Shown: positions 57,769-64,000 of the stretch, one piece after another | Numbering within the stretch: the first letter of the stretch is position 1 | How the letters are laid out: each line of letters opens with the position of its first letter | Origin: an uncultured Ruminiclostridium sp. | GTDB taxonomy: Bacteria; Bacillota; Clostridia; Oscillospirales; Ruminococcaceae | NCBI GenBank assembly: GCA_934490165.1 | Contig: CAKSTB010000001.1 | Location: 186,001 to 250,000, forward strand | DNA length: 64,000 nt | Direction of reading: 5' to 3' | The notes under the pieces: generated by a model | The model's database searches: none | Told to the model about the DNA's origin: nothing | What the model saw: only the letters and a program-made list of their open reading frames with translations | Translations under genes and position numbers: made by a program

Positions 57769-58288
57769 GCCAACACCGCTGAAAACAATTTCCGTGCCGA
57801 TAAGGCGTTAATAATTTCGTGAGTGTATCGATACAACTGCATTATCACCGAAACTTCCAAAAAACGCACTATCCTGAGATATCTGTACAGCCCCCCGGGT
57901 CGAACAGAGCGGAGCGTCCCGATTATGACGGGCTTTTAAACGCAATCGTTTGTGTCTCTTATCGCCAACACCACATTATGGCAGAAGAGAAAAGGAGTCA
58001 GGAAAGAGGGAAAGTGAGGGAGAAAACCTAAGGGGAGAGGGGAAAGCGCCTTTGGAGCGCCTTCCTCTCTCCCCTTGGGTTGTCTCCCTCACACATAGTA
58101 GCAACGTTATCAATTTGAATAGCGAACCCGAGAAGTGCTATCCCGCAAAAGGCAATATCGGTAGCCTGATATCATATTAAAAATATCAAACATTTTCGTT
58201 AAACCGAAAACAAAAACTATGTCGCATAAAGCAACGAACCCGAGAAGTGCTATCCGACAAACAGAACTATCGGTAGCCAGCTATCAAT
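57769..58288 (-). repeat. Copy B of the long structured noncoding repeat (inverted)
   Basis: About 520 bp, reading right to left in the same block order as copy A. The GATAGCACTTCTCGGGTTCG block is present twice (58233-58288 and 58119-58173). Then come GATAACGTTGCTACTATG, a long hairpin (58016-58039 with 58067-58090), GTTGGCGATAAGAGACACAA, GTACAGATATCTCAGGATAG (57866-57889), CACGAAATTATTAAC and ATTGTTTTCAGCG. No protein-coding frame is shared with copy A. It fills most of the 770-bp gap between the EamA gene and divIC; nothing else is seen there apart from terminators. Confidence 0.8.
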
Positions 58289-58345
58289 TTTAATGCTAAA
58301 ACGTTATAACAGAAATACACTAAAAGACAGACTTTCTCCACATAC

Positions 58346-58394
58346 AAAAAAGTGAGCCGAGCGCACTACCCTTTGCGCTTCGACTCACTTTTTT
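58346..58394. terminator. Bidirectional terminator downstream of divIC
   Basis: 11-bp stem AAAAAAGTGAG / CTCACTTTTTT (58346-58356 with 58384-58394), with internal pairing CGC/GCG. A second small hairpin GGGTTG/CAACCC lies at 58396-58412, closer to divIC. Confidence 0.85.
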
Positions 58395-58438
58395 CGGGTT
58401 GCATCACAACCCATTTACTTTATTTACATTGTTTTATA

Positions 58439-58747
58439 TCAGTCAGCAGGAACTATATAATAAATACGTTCCTCCGGTTTAGCATAGCCAAGCTTATCCC
58501 TCGCTATCGTTTCGATATATTCTACCTTGTAGCTGTCCTCGGAATATCTGCCGAGCATTTTGTTCTCGTTTTCTACTTCTGTCACCTGAGCCGTAAGCTT
58601 TGCGAGCTCTTCGTTCTTCTGTGATATTTCTACCTGTATGGAGATGAAGTTATACACGCAGATCACAAGTGCGATAACAAGCAGAGGCGCAAGTATCAGC
58701 ATAACTTTATTGAATTTTCCTGACCTTGCCTTCGATCCCGCTGACAT
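58439..58747 (-). CDS. divIC: Septum formation initiator family protein (DivIC/FtsB-like)
   Basis: 102 aa. One membrane segment (MLILAPLLVIALVICVYNFI, about 18-37) followed by a leucine-zipper coiled coil (ISQKNEELAKLTAQVTEVEN) and the conserved end YIETIARDKLGYAKPEERIY. It is part of the FtsL/DivIC/FtsQ complex of the division septum. The ATG at 58747 lies inside yabQ (41-bp overlap); a TTG six bases earlier has better spacing to GAAAGGA and may be the real start. Last gene of the yab-type cluster. Confidence 0.9.
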   Translation of the reverse strand: MSAGSKARSGKFNKVMLILAPLLVIALVICVYNFISIQVEISQKNEELAKLTAQVTEVENENKMLGRYSEDSYKVEYIETIARDKLGYAKPEERIYYIVPAD

Positions 58748-59261
58748 TTGCAACTTCGTTCCTTTCAAGATTATTATCATTATTATATATCATTTCACGG
58801 TGCTTTTTCAAGTCTGCCCTTCTACTTTTTATTTTCTCATTCAGATTTTTGTAAAAATCAACAAATGGCTGTACTGCTTTATGTGCAAATGATACAAACA
58901 CTTTTGATACAGGTCTTAACAGTTTCTTTATTATAAATTTCAGCAGCTTTTTAACTGTGTTGATGACCGTGGTATATACCAATTTTATAAGCCTGCCGAC
59001 AGTAAGAAAATATGCAATAAATCCAAGAGCCGCAAAAAGCAGATATGATGCCCGGAAGTTACCGTTACCCGTTTCCATCGACAACCCGAACAGTACAAGC
59101 CCGCAAAGCGCCAGATAAAACGTATCCTCAACACCTACGGTAAAGCTGTGATGAGGTATAACGGTTCTGATAACTCTCAGGATCTCATAGCCGACCCCGA
59201 GAAATACTCCGCACAGCGAAAAGCAAGCCAGTTGCCAGATGAGTGATGTTTCGACATTCAT
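58707..59261 (-). CDS. yabQ: YabQ-like spore cortex protein
   Basis: 184 aa. Four hydrophobic segments in residues 5-110 (IWQLACFSLCGVFLGVGYEI and YLLFAALGFIAYFLTVGRLI), then a basic amphipathic C-terminal half. YabQ is needed for spore cortex formation in Bacillus and is a mother-cell membrane protein. The call rests on the N-terminal pattern and on the place between yabP and divIC. ATG at 59261 follows GAGGTGA; the frame is open 28 codons further. Confidence 0.85.
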   Translation of the reverse strand: MNVETSLIWQLACFSLCGVFLGVGYEILRVIRTVIPHHSFTVGVEDTFYLALCGLVLFGLSMETGNGNFRASYLLFAALGFIAYFLTVGRLIKLVYTTVINTVKKLLKFIIKKLLRPVSKVFVSFAHKAVQPFVDFYKNLNEKIKSRRADLKKHREMIYNNDNNLERNEVANVSGIEGKVRKIQ

Positions 59262-59271
59262 ATGCTCACCT

Positions 59272-59538
59272 CTATCTGAAAATCCTGGATATGAAATTAT
59301 CGGCATACTTTGTTCTGTTATCGCTGAAAATGATCGATCGAACATTTCCGCTGATCTCTATATTTCCGTTTTCGGTAAACGCTTTACCGACTTCAAGTTC
59401 CGAGCCCCTTATATGTATATCTCCGAGAATTGTATATAATACGATGCTTTCACTGCTGTATGAGATTATCTCAAGCACGCCGTTCATATGTAGCGAGCTC
59501 CTGTCGGTAAGAGTAAGCAACTGCTGTTTTTCGTTCAA
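59272..59538 (-). CDS. yabP: YabP sporulation protein
   Basis: 88 aa from a TTG at 59538, preferred because GGGGGT lies 5 bases before it while the ATG six codons earlier has no ribosome binding site. LTLTDRSSLHMNGVLEIISY, then LGDIHIRGSELEVGKAFTEN and GNVRSIIFSD match the YabP/YqfC fold. Made in the mother cell during sporulation in relatives. Ten bp upstream of yabQ. Confidence 0.88.
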   Translation of the reverse strand: MNEKQQLLTLTDRSSLHMNGVLEIISYSSESIVLYTILGDIHIRGSELEVGKAFTENGNIEISGNVRSIIFSDNRTKYADNFISRIFR

Positions 59539-59602
59539 AAAAATACCCCCGCTCATTATTTATAGTGTAATAAATAATATTCGGGGGATGTCCTGTTTAT
59601 GC

Positions 59603-59842
59603 TTAAACTACCTCATAAAGGTCAGATGCGCCGTCCTTGCCGACAACTTCAACGACTTTCAGAACGCGTATCTTAAGCGGGCTTTTGCCCATATTGATCT
59701 CTATTTCATCGCCGACTTTTACGTCATAGGAAGCTCTGGCGGGCTTACCGTTTACAGAAACCTTTTCTGCGTCGCAAGCCTCGTTTGCCACAGTTCTTCT
59801 TTTTATAAGACGGGATACTTTAAGATATTTGTCTAATCTCAC
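59603..59842 (-). CDS. rqcP: S4-domain RNA-binding protein RqcP (YabO)
   Basis: 79 aa, a single S4 domain: MRLDKYLKVSRLIKRRTVAN, then VSVNGKPARASYDVKVGDEI. RqcP works with RqcH on stalled 50S subunits to add C-terminal Ala tails in ribosome quality control. In this cluster position it corresponds to YabO. GAGAGGA precedes the ATG. It lies beyond the hup terminator, so it needs read-through or its own promoter. Confidence 0.95.
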   Translation of the reverse strand: MRLDKYLKVSRLIKRRTVANEACDAEKVSVNGKPARASYDVKVGDEIEINMGKSPLKIRVLKVVEVVGKDGASDLYEVV

Positions 59843-59867
59843 AAAAATTCCTCTCTTCTATTCAAAA

Positions 59868-59900
59868 TAAAAAACGGAGGCGGTAATAATACTGCCTCCG
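59868..59900 (-). terminator. Terminator after hup
   Basis: 7-bp stem CGGAGGC / GCCTCCG (59875-59881 with 59894-59900), followed by TTTTTTATTTT on the minus strand. Confidence 0.85.
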
Positions 59901-59918
59901 CTATTTAATCAGACTTAA

Positions 59919-60194
59919 TTACTTAGCAACTGCGTCCTTTAATGCACTGCCTGCCTTGAAAGCGGGAACCTTAGAAGCTGCGATCTTTATCTTGTCGCCT
60001 GTACGGGGGTTAACGCCCTCACGTGCTGCACGCTCACGAACTTCAAATGTACCGAAACCAACGAGCTGGATCTTTTCGCCCTTTGCGAGTGTTTCAGAGA
60101 TGCTGTCAACTACAGCTGAGATAGCCTTTTCTGCGTCCTTCTTAGTAAGGTCAGCCTTTTCTGCAACCATTGTAACTAATTCTGCCTTTGTCAT
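59919..60194 (-). CDS. hup: HU family DNA-binding protein
   Basis: 91 aa histone-like protein that bends DNA. TKAELVTMVAEKADLTKKDA, VGFGTFEVRERAAREGVNPR and TGDKIKIAASKVPAFKAGSA are diagnostic. GGAGGATT precedes the ATG. Between mazG and rqcP, the usual place in the clostridial form of this cluster. Confidence 0.98.
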   Translation of the reverse strand: MTKAELVTMVAEKADLTKKDAEKAISAVVDSISETLAKGEKIQLVGFGTFEVRERAAREGVNPRTGDKIKIAASKVPAFKAGSALKDAVAK

Positions 60195-60284
60195 TTGAGT
60201 AATCCTCCAAAAAATTTATAAATATTTTTATTAAGCTAAAAAGCTTATAGACGTAATACGGTCAACCGACTAATTGCTTTACGG

Positions 60285-61070
60285 TTAATCAGAATTTAAA
60301 AACAGCGCTTTTATCTGCTCATCTGACAGATTGTCGAGCGTTTTGCCTTGCGACTTCGCATTACTCTCAAGCTCTCTAAAACGCATTATAAACTTATTTA
60401 CAGCAAAAGTCAAGGCTTTTTCACAATCTTTTTTGATAAAACGTGATAAATTACAACAAGAGAGTAAAAGTTCTCCAAATTTATCTTCAGTAAGTTCCTC
60501 ATTTTTGTTGCTTATTGACAACTCAAGATTATCCAATCTGCTTTTGACAAGGTCAAGTGCTTCCTCGGTACAACTAAGCTCCACACCGGCGTTCGATGCG
60601 CGCTTAAACACCTTCTGTCCGCGCATAAGAGCGGGAAGAACCATAGGAACGCTGTCAAGTGTATCTGCAACGGTTTCCTGATGCTTGGATTTTTTCTTCA
60701 GCTGATCCCAGTTTTTAAGGACATCGTCGCTGTTATCTACCTTCACATCTCCGAAAACGTGAGGGTGACGGTAAATCATTTTCTTTGTAACATCGTCACA
60801 TATATCATCAAATTCAAATCTGCCGCGTTCTCTTTCGATCTGACAATGGAAAACAGCCTGAAACAGCAGATCGCCGAGTTCTTCTTTCAGCATTGCGGCA
60901 TCATCGGCATCAATCGCTTCCATAACCTCGTACGCTTCTTCCAGAACGTTCATACGGATAGTCTTGTGATCCTGTTCCCTGTCCCACGGACAGCCGTTCT
61001 CATCTCTGAGAATACGGGTAACTTCAAGAAGATCGTTTATGTCATACTTATCTTTAAACTTAAAGTCCAA
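60285..61070 (-). CDS. mazG: Nucleoside triphosphate pyrophosphohydrolase MazG
   Basis: 261 aa from a TTG at 61070, chosen because AGGAAG lies 7 bases upstream; the GTG at 61079 directly abuts that site. CPWDREQDHKTIRMNVLEEA and EEAYEVMEAIDADDAAMLKE, then ELGDLLFQAVFHCQIE show the E-x2-E...E-x2-D metal motif. Removes non-canonical NTPs. Unlike Bacillus YabN there is no tetrapyrrole-methylase domain. The C-terminal domain (about 150-261) is divergent. Confidence 0.93.
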   Translation of the reverse strand: MDFKFKDKYDINDLLEVTRILRDENGCPWDREQDHKTIRMNVLEEAYEVMEAIDADDAAMLKEELGDLLFQAVFHCQIERERGRFEFDDICDDVTKKMIYRHPHVFGDVKVDNSDDVLKNWDQLKKKSKHQETVADTLDSVPMVLPALMRGQKVFKRASNAGVELSCTEEALDLVKSRLDNLELSISNKNEELTEDKFGELLLSCCNLSRFIKKDCEKALTFAVNKFIMRFRELESNAKSQGKTLDNLSDEQIKALFLNSD

Positions 61071-61143
61071 AATATACACTTCCTAAATAAAATCGACTTT
61101 GTAAGTCACGCATCGCGCTCATATAATAATACACTAAAATCTG

Positions 61144-62856
61144 TCATATATCAAGGCTATTTCTGCATTTTTTTCGTTTTTGTCGATTTAGCAAGGATTT
61201 TATATTGATTTCGTTGAATAATATCAGCAAAATTATATAAATTGAACCTCCTGCGCCGATCGAAAGGAACAACTTTATAAGTGTGCCCGACTGCTCAAAC
61301 AGTATATTTTCGCCGAGATAAGCGGTTACCGCGCATACAATTCCTGCGATAAGCGGCAGTGACATTTTCCGAAGAATGTGAAAATCTATTCCGGTTACCG
61401 CTTCAAGTGCAAAATATCCGCCGAGAGAAACAAACGCGTACATTATCACCGTTGACACAGCCGCACCGCTGATATTTATCTGAGGGACTGAAATAGTAAA
61501 TACATTTATGATAAGCTTCAGCGCACAGCCCGGAAGCATAAGCTTTATTGGCAGATCTGAGCGCCCAATGACCTGAAAAACGGAAATAAAGGTCGATGAT
61601 AAAGTAAGGAATACTCCGCCTAGCCCCAGAATAAACAGCGGCAGTATACTTACAGCCACCTCCTGCTGTCTGCCCGAAAACAGAAAGCCGAGTATGTACG
61701 GGCTCATTGCCGAAAGCCCGAGATAGAGAGGAAAGCCTATCATAAAGTTCGAGCGCAGTACTATCGAAACCTTGCATTCAAAATCCGCCTTATTTTTCAG
61801 CGTCCACGCCCCCGCTATCTGAGGAAGTGCGCTTCTGCCGAACATTGCGGTAAATGACGGTATCAGCATAAACATCGTCCACGACAGGCCTGTATAGCTT
61901 CCGTACATAAAGTTTGCAAGCTTGACAGCACCACCCTGAGAGCTGATTATTTCCGAAAACTGCCCCGAAAAGTACTCAGGATCGCACGAAAGCGCGTAAT
62001 TAAGGCAACGAGGGATAGTTATAAGGTCGATAAACGATGAAAGGTTAATAACTATAGCCGCCGCAGATACAGGTATACAGCATTTTAAAAGCTCTGCGGC
62101 TATCCTGAATGTTCTGTCGGTCGATGTATCGCCTTTGCGGATATCAATAACCTTGCGGCAAAATCTCTTTCTTATAAGCAAACAGATAAGAGCGCATAGC
62201 TCACTTGCGGTCACCGCAAGAACAGCTCCTGCCGCCGCATACGGCATTATTATATCTATAGCCTGCGTTTTGTTATCGGCTAACGTGCCGAATATTGCTT
62301 TGCCGTTATCAAAGCATTTTATTCCGTAATCAAGTATAAAATACGAGGCGCTGAGCCCGACTGCCGCACGACATACCGACTCTGCGACCTGTGAAACCGC
62401 GGTCGGCATCATATTACAGCAACCCTCGTAATAACCCTTATAAACCGATGAAATACAGCACAGGCATACCGACGGTGCTATTATCATAATTCCCCACACA
62501 CTCTGAGGAGACTGAGCGACATAGTCCGAAAACGGCTTTGCAAGTATCAATATAAGCACACTTCCGAGTGCTCCGATAGAGCCGAACGTCATTATTGCCG
62601 TGCGCAGAACTTTGTTCGCGTTTGCAAATCTGCCAAGTGCGATGTTATCGGCAACGGTTTTAATGATCACAGTAGGTATAGCCGCCGCAGTCATAGCAAA
62701 TATCGGAGTGTAGAGGCTGTAGGCTGTAGAATAGTAGCCCATGCCGACACCGCCCAGTATATTTGTCAGCGGTATCTTGAACACTGCGCCGATTATCTTG
62801 CTTATTACCATTGATACAAAAAGTATCGCCGTGTTTTTTACATAGGTGTTTTTCAA
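61144..62856 (-). CDS. spoVB: SpoVB-like lipid/polysaccharide flippase
   Basis: 570 aa, about fourteen membrane segments, MVF/MATE fold. TAILFVSMVISKIIGAVFKI and PLTNILGGVGMGYYSTAYSL mark the oligosaccharide-lipid flippase family; the first gene of a spoVB-mazG-hup-rqcP-yabP-yabQ-divIC cluster is normally spoVB, needed for spore cortex synthesis. Start is TTG with AAAGGA upstream. Could also be a general cell-wall precursor flippase paralogue. Confidence 0.9.
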   Translation of the reverse strand: MKNTYVKNTAILFVSMVISKIIGAVFKIPLTNILGGVGMGYYSTAYSLYTPIFAMTAAAIPTVIIKTVADNIALGRFANANKVLRTAIMTFGSIGALGSVLILILAKPFSDYVAQSPQSVWGIMIIAPSVCLCCISSVYKGYYEGCCNMMPTAVSQVAESVCRAAVGLSASYFILDYGIKCFDNGKAIFGTLADNKTQAIDIIMPYAAAGAVLAVTASELCALICLLIRKRFCRKVIDIRKGDTSTDRTFRIAAELLKCCIPVSAAAIVINLSSFIDLITIPRCLNYALSCDPEYFSGQFSEIISSQGGAVKLANFMYGSYTGLSWTMFMLIPSFTAMFGRSALPQIAGAWTLKNKADFECKVSIVLRSNFMIGFPLYLGLSAMSPYILGFLFSGRQQEVAVSILPLFILGLGGVFLTLSSTFISVFQVIGRSDLPIKLMLPGCALKLIINVFTISVPQINISGAAVSTVIMYAFVSLGGYFALEAVTGIDFHILRKMSLPLIAGIVCAVTAYLGENILFEQSGTLIKLFLSIGAGGSIYIILLILFNEINIKSLLNRQKRKKCRNSLDI

Positions 62857-62939
62857 ATAATCAGTCCTTTCCGGTTAATACTATTATCCTTAGGACAAGA
62901 ATATACCGGATAAGGCTGTTATAATATCGTTTTTCTGAC

Positions 62940-62979
62940 AAAAAACAAGACGCTTATCTTAAACCGGATAAACGTCTTG
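62940..62979 (-). terminator. Terminator of the DUF6033-like gene
   Basis: CAAGACG / CGTCTTG (62946-62952 with 62973-62979) with inner TTATC/GATAA pairing; on the minus strand followed by TTTTTTG. Confidence 0.85.
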
Positions 62980-63001
62980 CGTTAATATTGATTTATGCCG
63001 A

Positions 63002-63748
63002 TCAAGCCTTAAAGTCGAACGGGTGTTTTTCCTCGGGAGCGGCAGACGGAACATACTGCTCATATGTTGTCTGAGCTTTGCCTGTGTTAAAGTCTACTCT
63101 GTCGATTTTAAGCGAATCATCGTTCTTGTTGCTCTTTTCAAAGCGGTCGTCTGTCTTGTCCGTTTTTTCGCCCTTTATAAGCCTTATGAGCTCTTCCATT
63201 GAAGATGCGGTCACTAGCCGCTCTTCAAATTCCTCTTTTTCTTCCTTTTTTGCTTCTTCCGCTTTCTTTTCTGCGGCTTTTTCCTTAGCCTTTTCTACGT
63301 TTTCATTCTTCTTAAGGCTCTCTTTGATAAGAGCATAATATGAAACGTTGCCGTCACTGTCAACGCTGATGCCGAGCTTTGTAACCTTGTCCGCATCATC
63401 GCCGAGCTGTTTTTTGATTTCAGGCAGTTCGCCAATCGCCTTGTCGATTATTCCCTCAAACTTGGCTCTTTCGTTTTCATCGGTCGCCATTTTTTCAAGT
63501 GTATCGGGGGTTATGACACAATTATACTCACCTTTACCCGTGGCAAGGTGCTTTTGTGCTTCTTCATCTGTAGAAAAATCCGCTACTATAAAATCTACAT
63601 TCTTGTACTTATCTTTCAGCTGTTCGAGATATTTCTGAGCCTCGGAGCTGAGCTTAACAGAAGATGTCTTATCGGATCTATCGGTCTTTTCGGTTGTGCT
63701 TACCTTGTAAGCGGGCTTGTATTCGTAATTTGTATTTACTGCGGACAT
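63002..63748 (-). CDS. DUF6033-like hypothetical protein
   Basis: 248 aa, no signal peptide. Residues 1-30 are Ser/Thr/Lys-rich, then VKLSSEAQKYLEQLKDKYKN and VDFIVADFSTDEEAQKHLAT, VITPDTLEKMATDENERAKF, a highly charged Lys/Glu coiled coil (about 150-180) and a disordered C-terminus. The layout resembles DUF6033 proteins of Clostridia, of unknown function; the match is from memory. AAGGGTG lies 8 bases before the ATG. Confidence 0.7.
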   Translation of the reverse strand: MSAVNTNYEYKPAYKVSTTEKTDRSDKTSSVKLSSEAQKYLEQLKDKYKNVDFIVADFSTDEEAQKHLATGKGEYNCVITPDTLEKMATDENERAKFEGIIDKAIGELPEIKKQLGDDADKVTKLGISVDSDGNVSYYALIKESLKKNENVEKAKEKAAEKKAEEAKKEEKEEFEERLVTASSMEELIRLIKGEKTDKTDDRFEKSNKNDDSLKIDRVDFNTGKAQTTYEQYVPSAAPEEKHPFDFKA

Positions 63749-63795
63749 TATGATCACCCTTTCTGTATATTCTATCGGCAGAAAGGGTAATAAGT

Positions 63796-64000
63796 TTAGG
63801 AACGGTTGCTTTTTCCGTCCGAAATACTTTTCGGAACGTTCCAGCCACGCGCATTTATCTCGTCAAGCACCAATGAAGCCGCTTCGTTTATTCCGCGCTG
63901 ATTGAATGTAAGTTTTGTGCGGATATTGCCGTTTACCGCAGAACAAAGCATAACGGCATATTTCTGTGCAAGCGAATTTTCGGCTTTAAGCAGCTCATTA
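63796..64000 (-). CDS. 3' end of a gene cut by the window edge
   Basis: 67 codons open to the right edge, ending in TAA at 63796-63798. Visible: ENSLAQKYAVMLCSAVNGNI, TFNQRGINEAASLVLDEINA and RGWNVPKSISDG. The helical run ending in RGW is weakly reminiscent of the C-terminus of CotF-type spore coat proteins, but this is not enough for a call. It is 47 bp upstream of the DUF6033-like start, so the two are probably cotranscribed. Confidence 0.55.
   Translation of the reverse strand, partial: NELLKAENSLAQKYAVMLCSAVNGNIRTKLTFNQRGINEAASLVLDEINARGWNVPKSISDGKSNRS

Noticed and set aside
57950..58180. ORF in the 57.7-58.4 kb gap
   Set aside because: Lies in the structured repeat, is not preserved in copy A, and has no ribosome binding site.

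Overview
The window looks like a low-to-mid GC, spore-forming, anaerobic Firmicute of the Oscillospiraceae (Ruminococcus / [Eubacterium] siraeum-like). This is inferred from gene content: a V/A-type ATPase, a class III (oxygen-sensitive) ribonucleotide reductase, SpoIVA with a SipL-type partner, a yab-type sporulation cluster, a GH5 mannanase and a GH13 glucosidase. No species call is made. All genes read in the standard code and most start after good Shine-Dalgarno sequences; several use GTG or TTG.

Layout. 1-1.3 kb: 3' part of a GH13 glycoside hydrolase. 1.4-10.3 kb: a complete nine-gene V/A-ATPase operon on the minus strand (H-C-I-K-F-E-A-B-D). 10.5-12.2 kb: the ACT-domain/UPF0210 pair. 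12.4-21.6 kb: plus-strand housekeeping run uvrC-rsmD-coaD-coiled coil-yigZ, then dgt-like-dnaG-rpoD-Rrf2-pyrE, then tRNA-Pro(CGG). 21.7-23.9 kb: an accessory patch with a GNAT-nucleotidyltransferase fusion and a small acidic ORF. 23.9-28.1 kb: a minus-strand run pncA-like, pncB, secreted beta-mannanase, GNAT, nitroreductase. 28.3-34.3 kb: a membrane protein, DUF3006, a probable hydrolase remnant, a YgiQ-type radical SAM protein, and nrdD with an NrdR-type tandem operator. 34.3-35.1 kb: noncoding, with the first copy of a long structured repeat. 35.1-39.3 kb: small membrane protein, DUF4358 lipoprotein, two SGNH hydrolases, rpsF-ssb-rpsR. 39.3-46.6 kb: acyltransferase, NUDIX, sipL-spoIVA, cyclophilin lipoprotein, gap. 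46.8-47.3 kb: a 215-bp noncoding tandem duplication. 47.3-57.7 kb: a HAD fusion protein, XRE regulator plus a two-gene ABC exporter, ppa-maf-orphan, MATE pump, small ORF plus EamA transporter. 57.7-58.4 kb: second, inverted copy of the long repeat. 58.4-62.9 kb: spoVB-mazG-hup-rqcP-yabP-yabQ-divIC. 62.9-64 kb: a DUF6033-like gene and the 3' end of a further gene.

The most unusual material is noncoding. Two divergent copies of a roughly 520-550 bp element (34444-34996 and, inverted, 57769-58288) keep several sequence blocks and a long hairpin whose arms differ in sequence but still pair, while the hairpin tip is rebuilt. That pattern fits a mobile or dispersed gene for a large structured RNA. 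Other points worth a second look are a HAD phosphatase fused to a nuclease-like domain, an NrdR double box overlapping a consensus promoter, a sigma-E-like promoter before sipL-spoIVA, and a Rex-like dyad upstream of gap.
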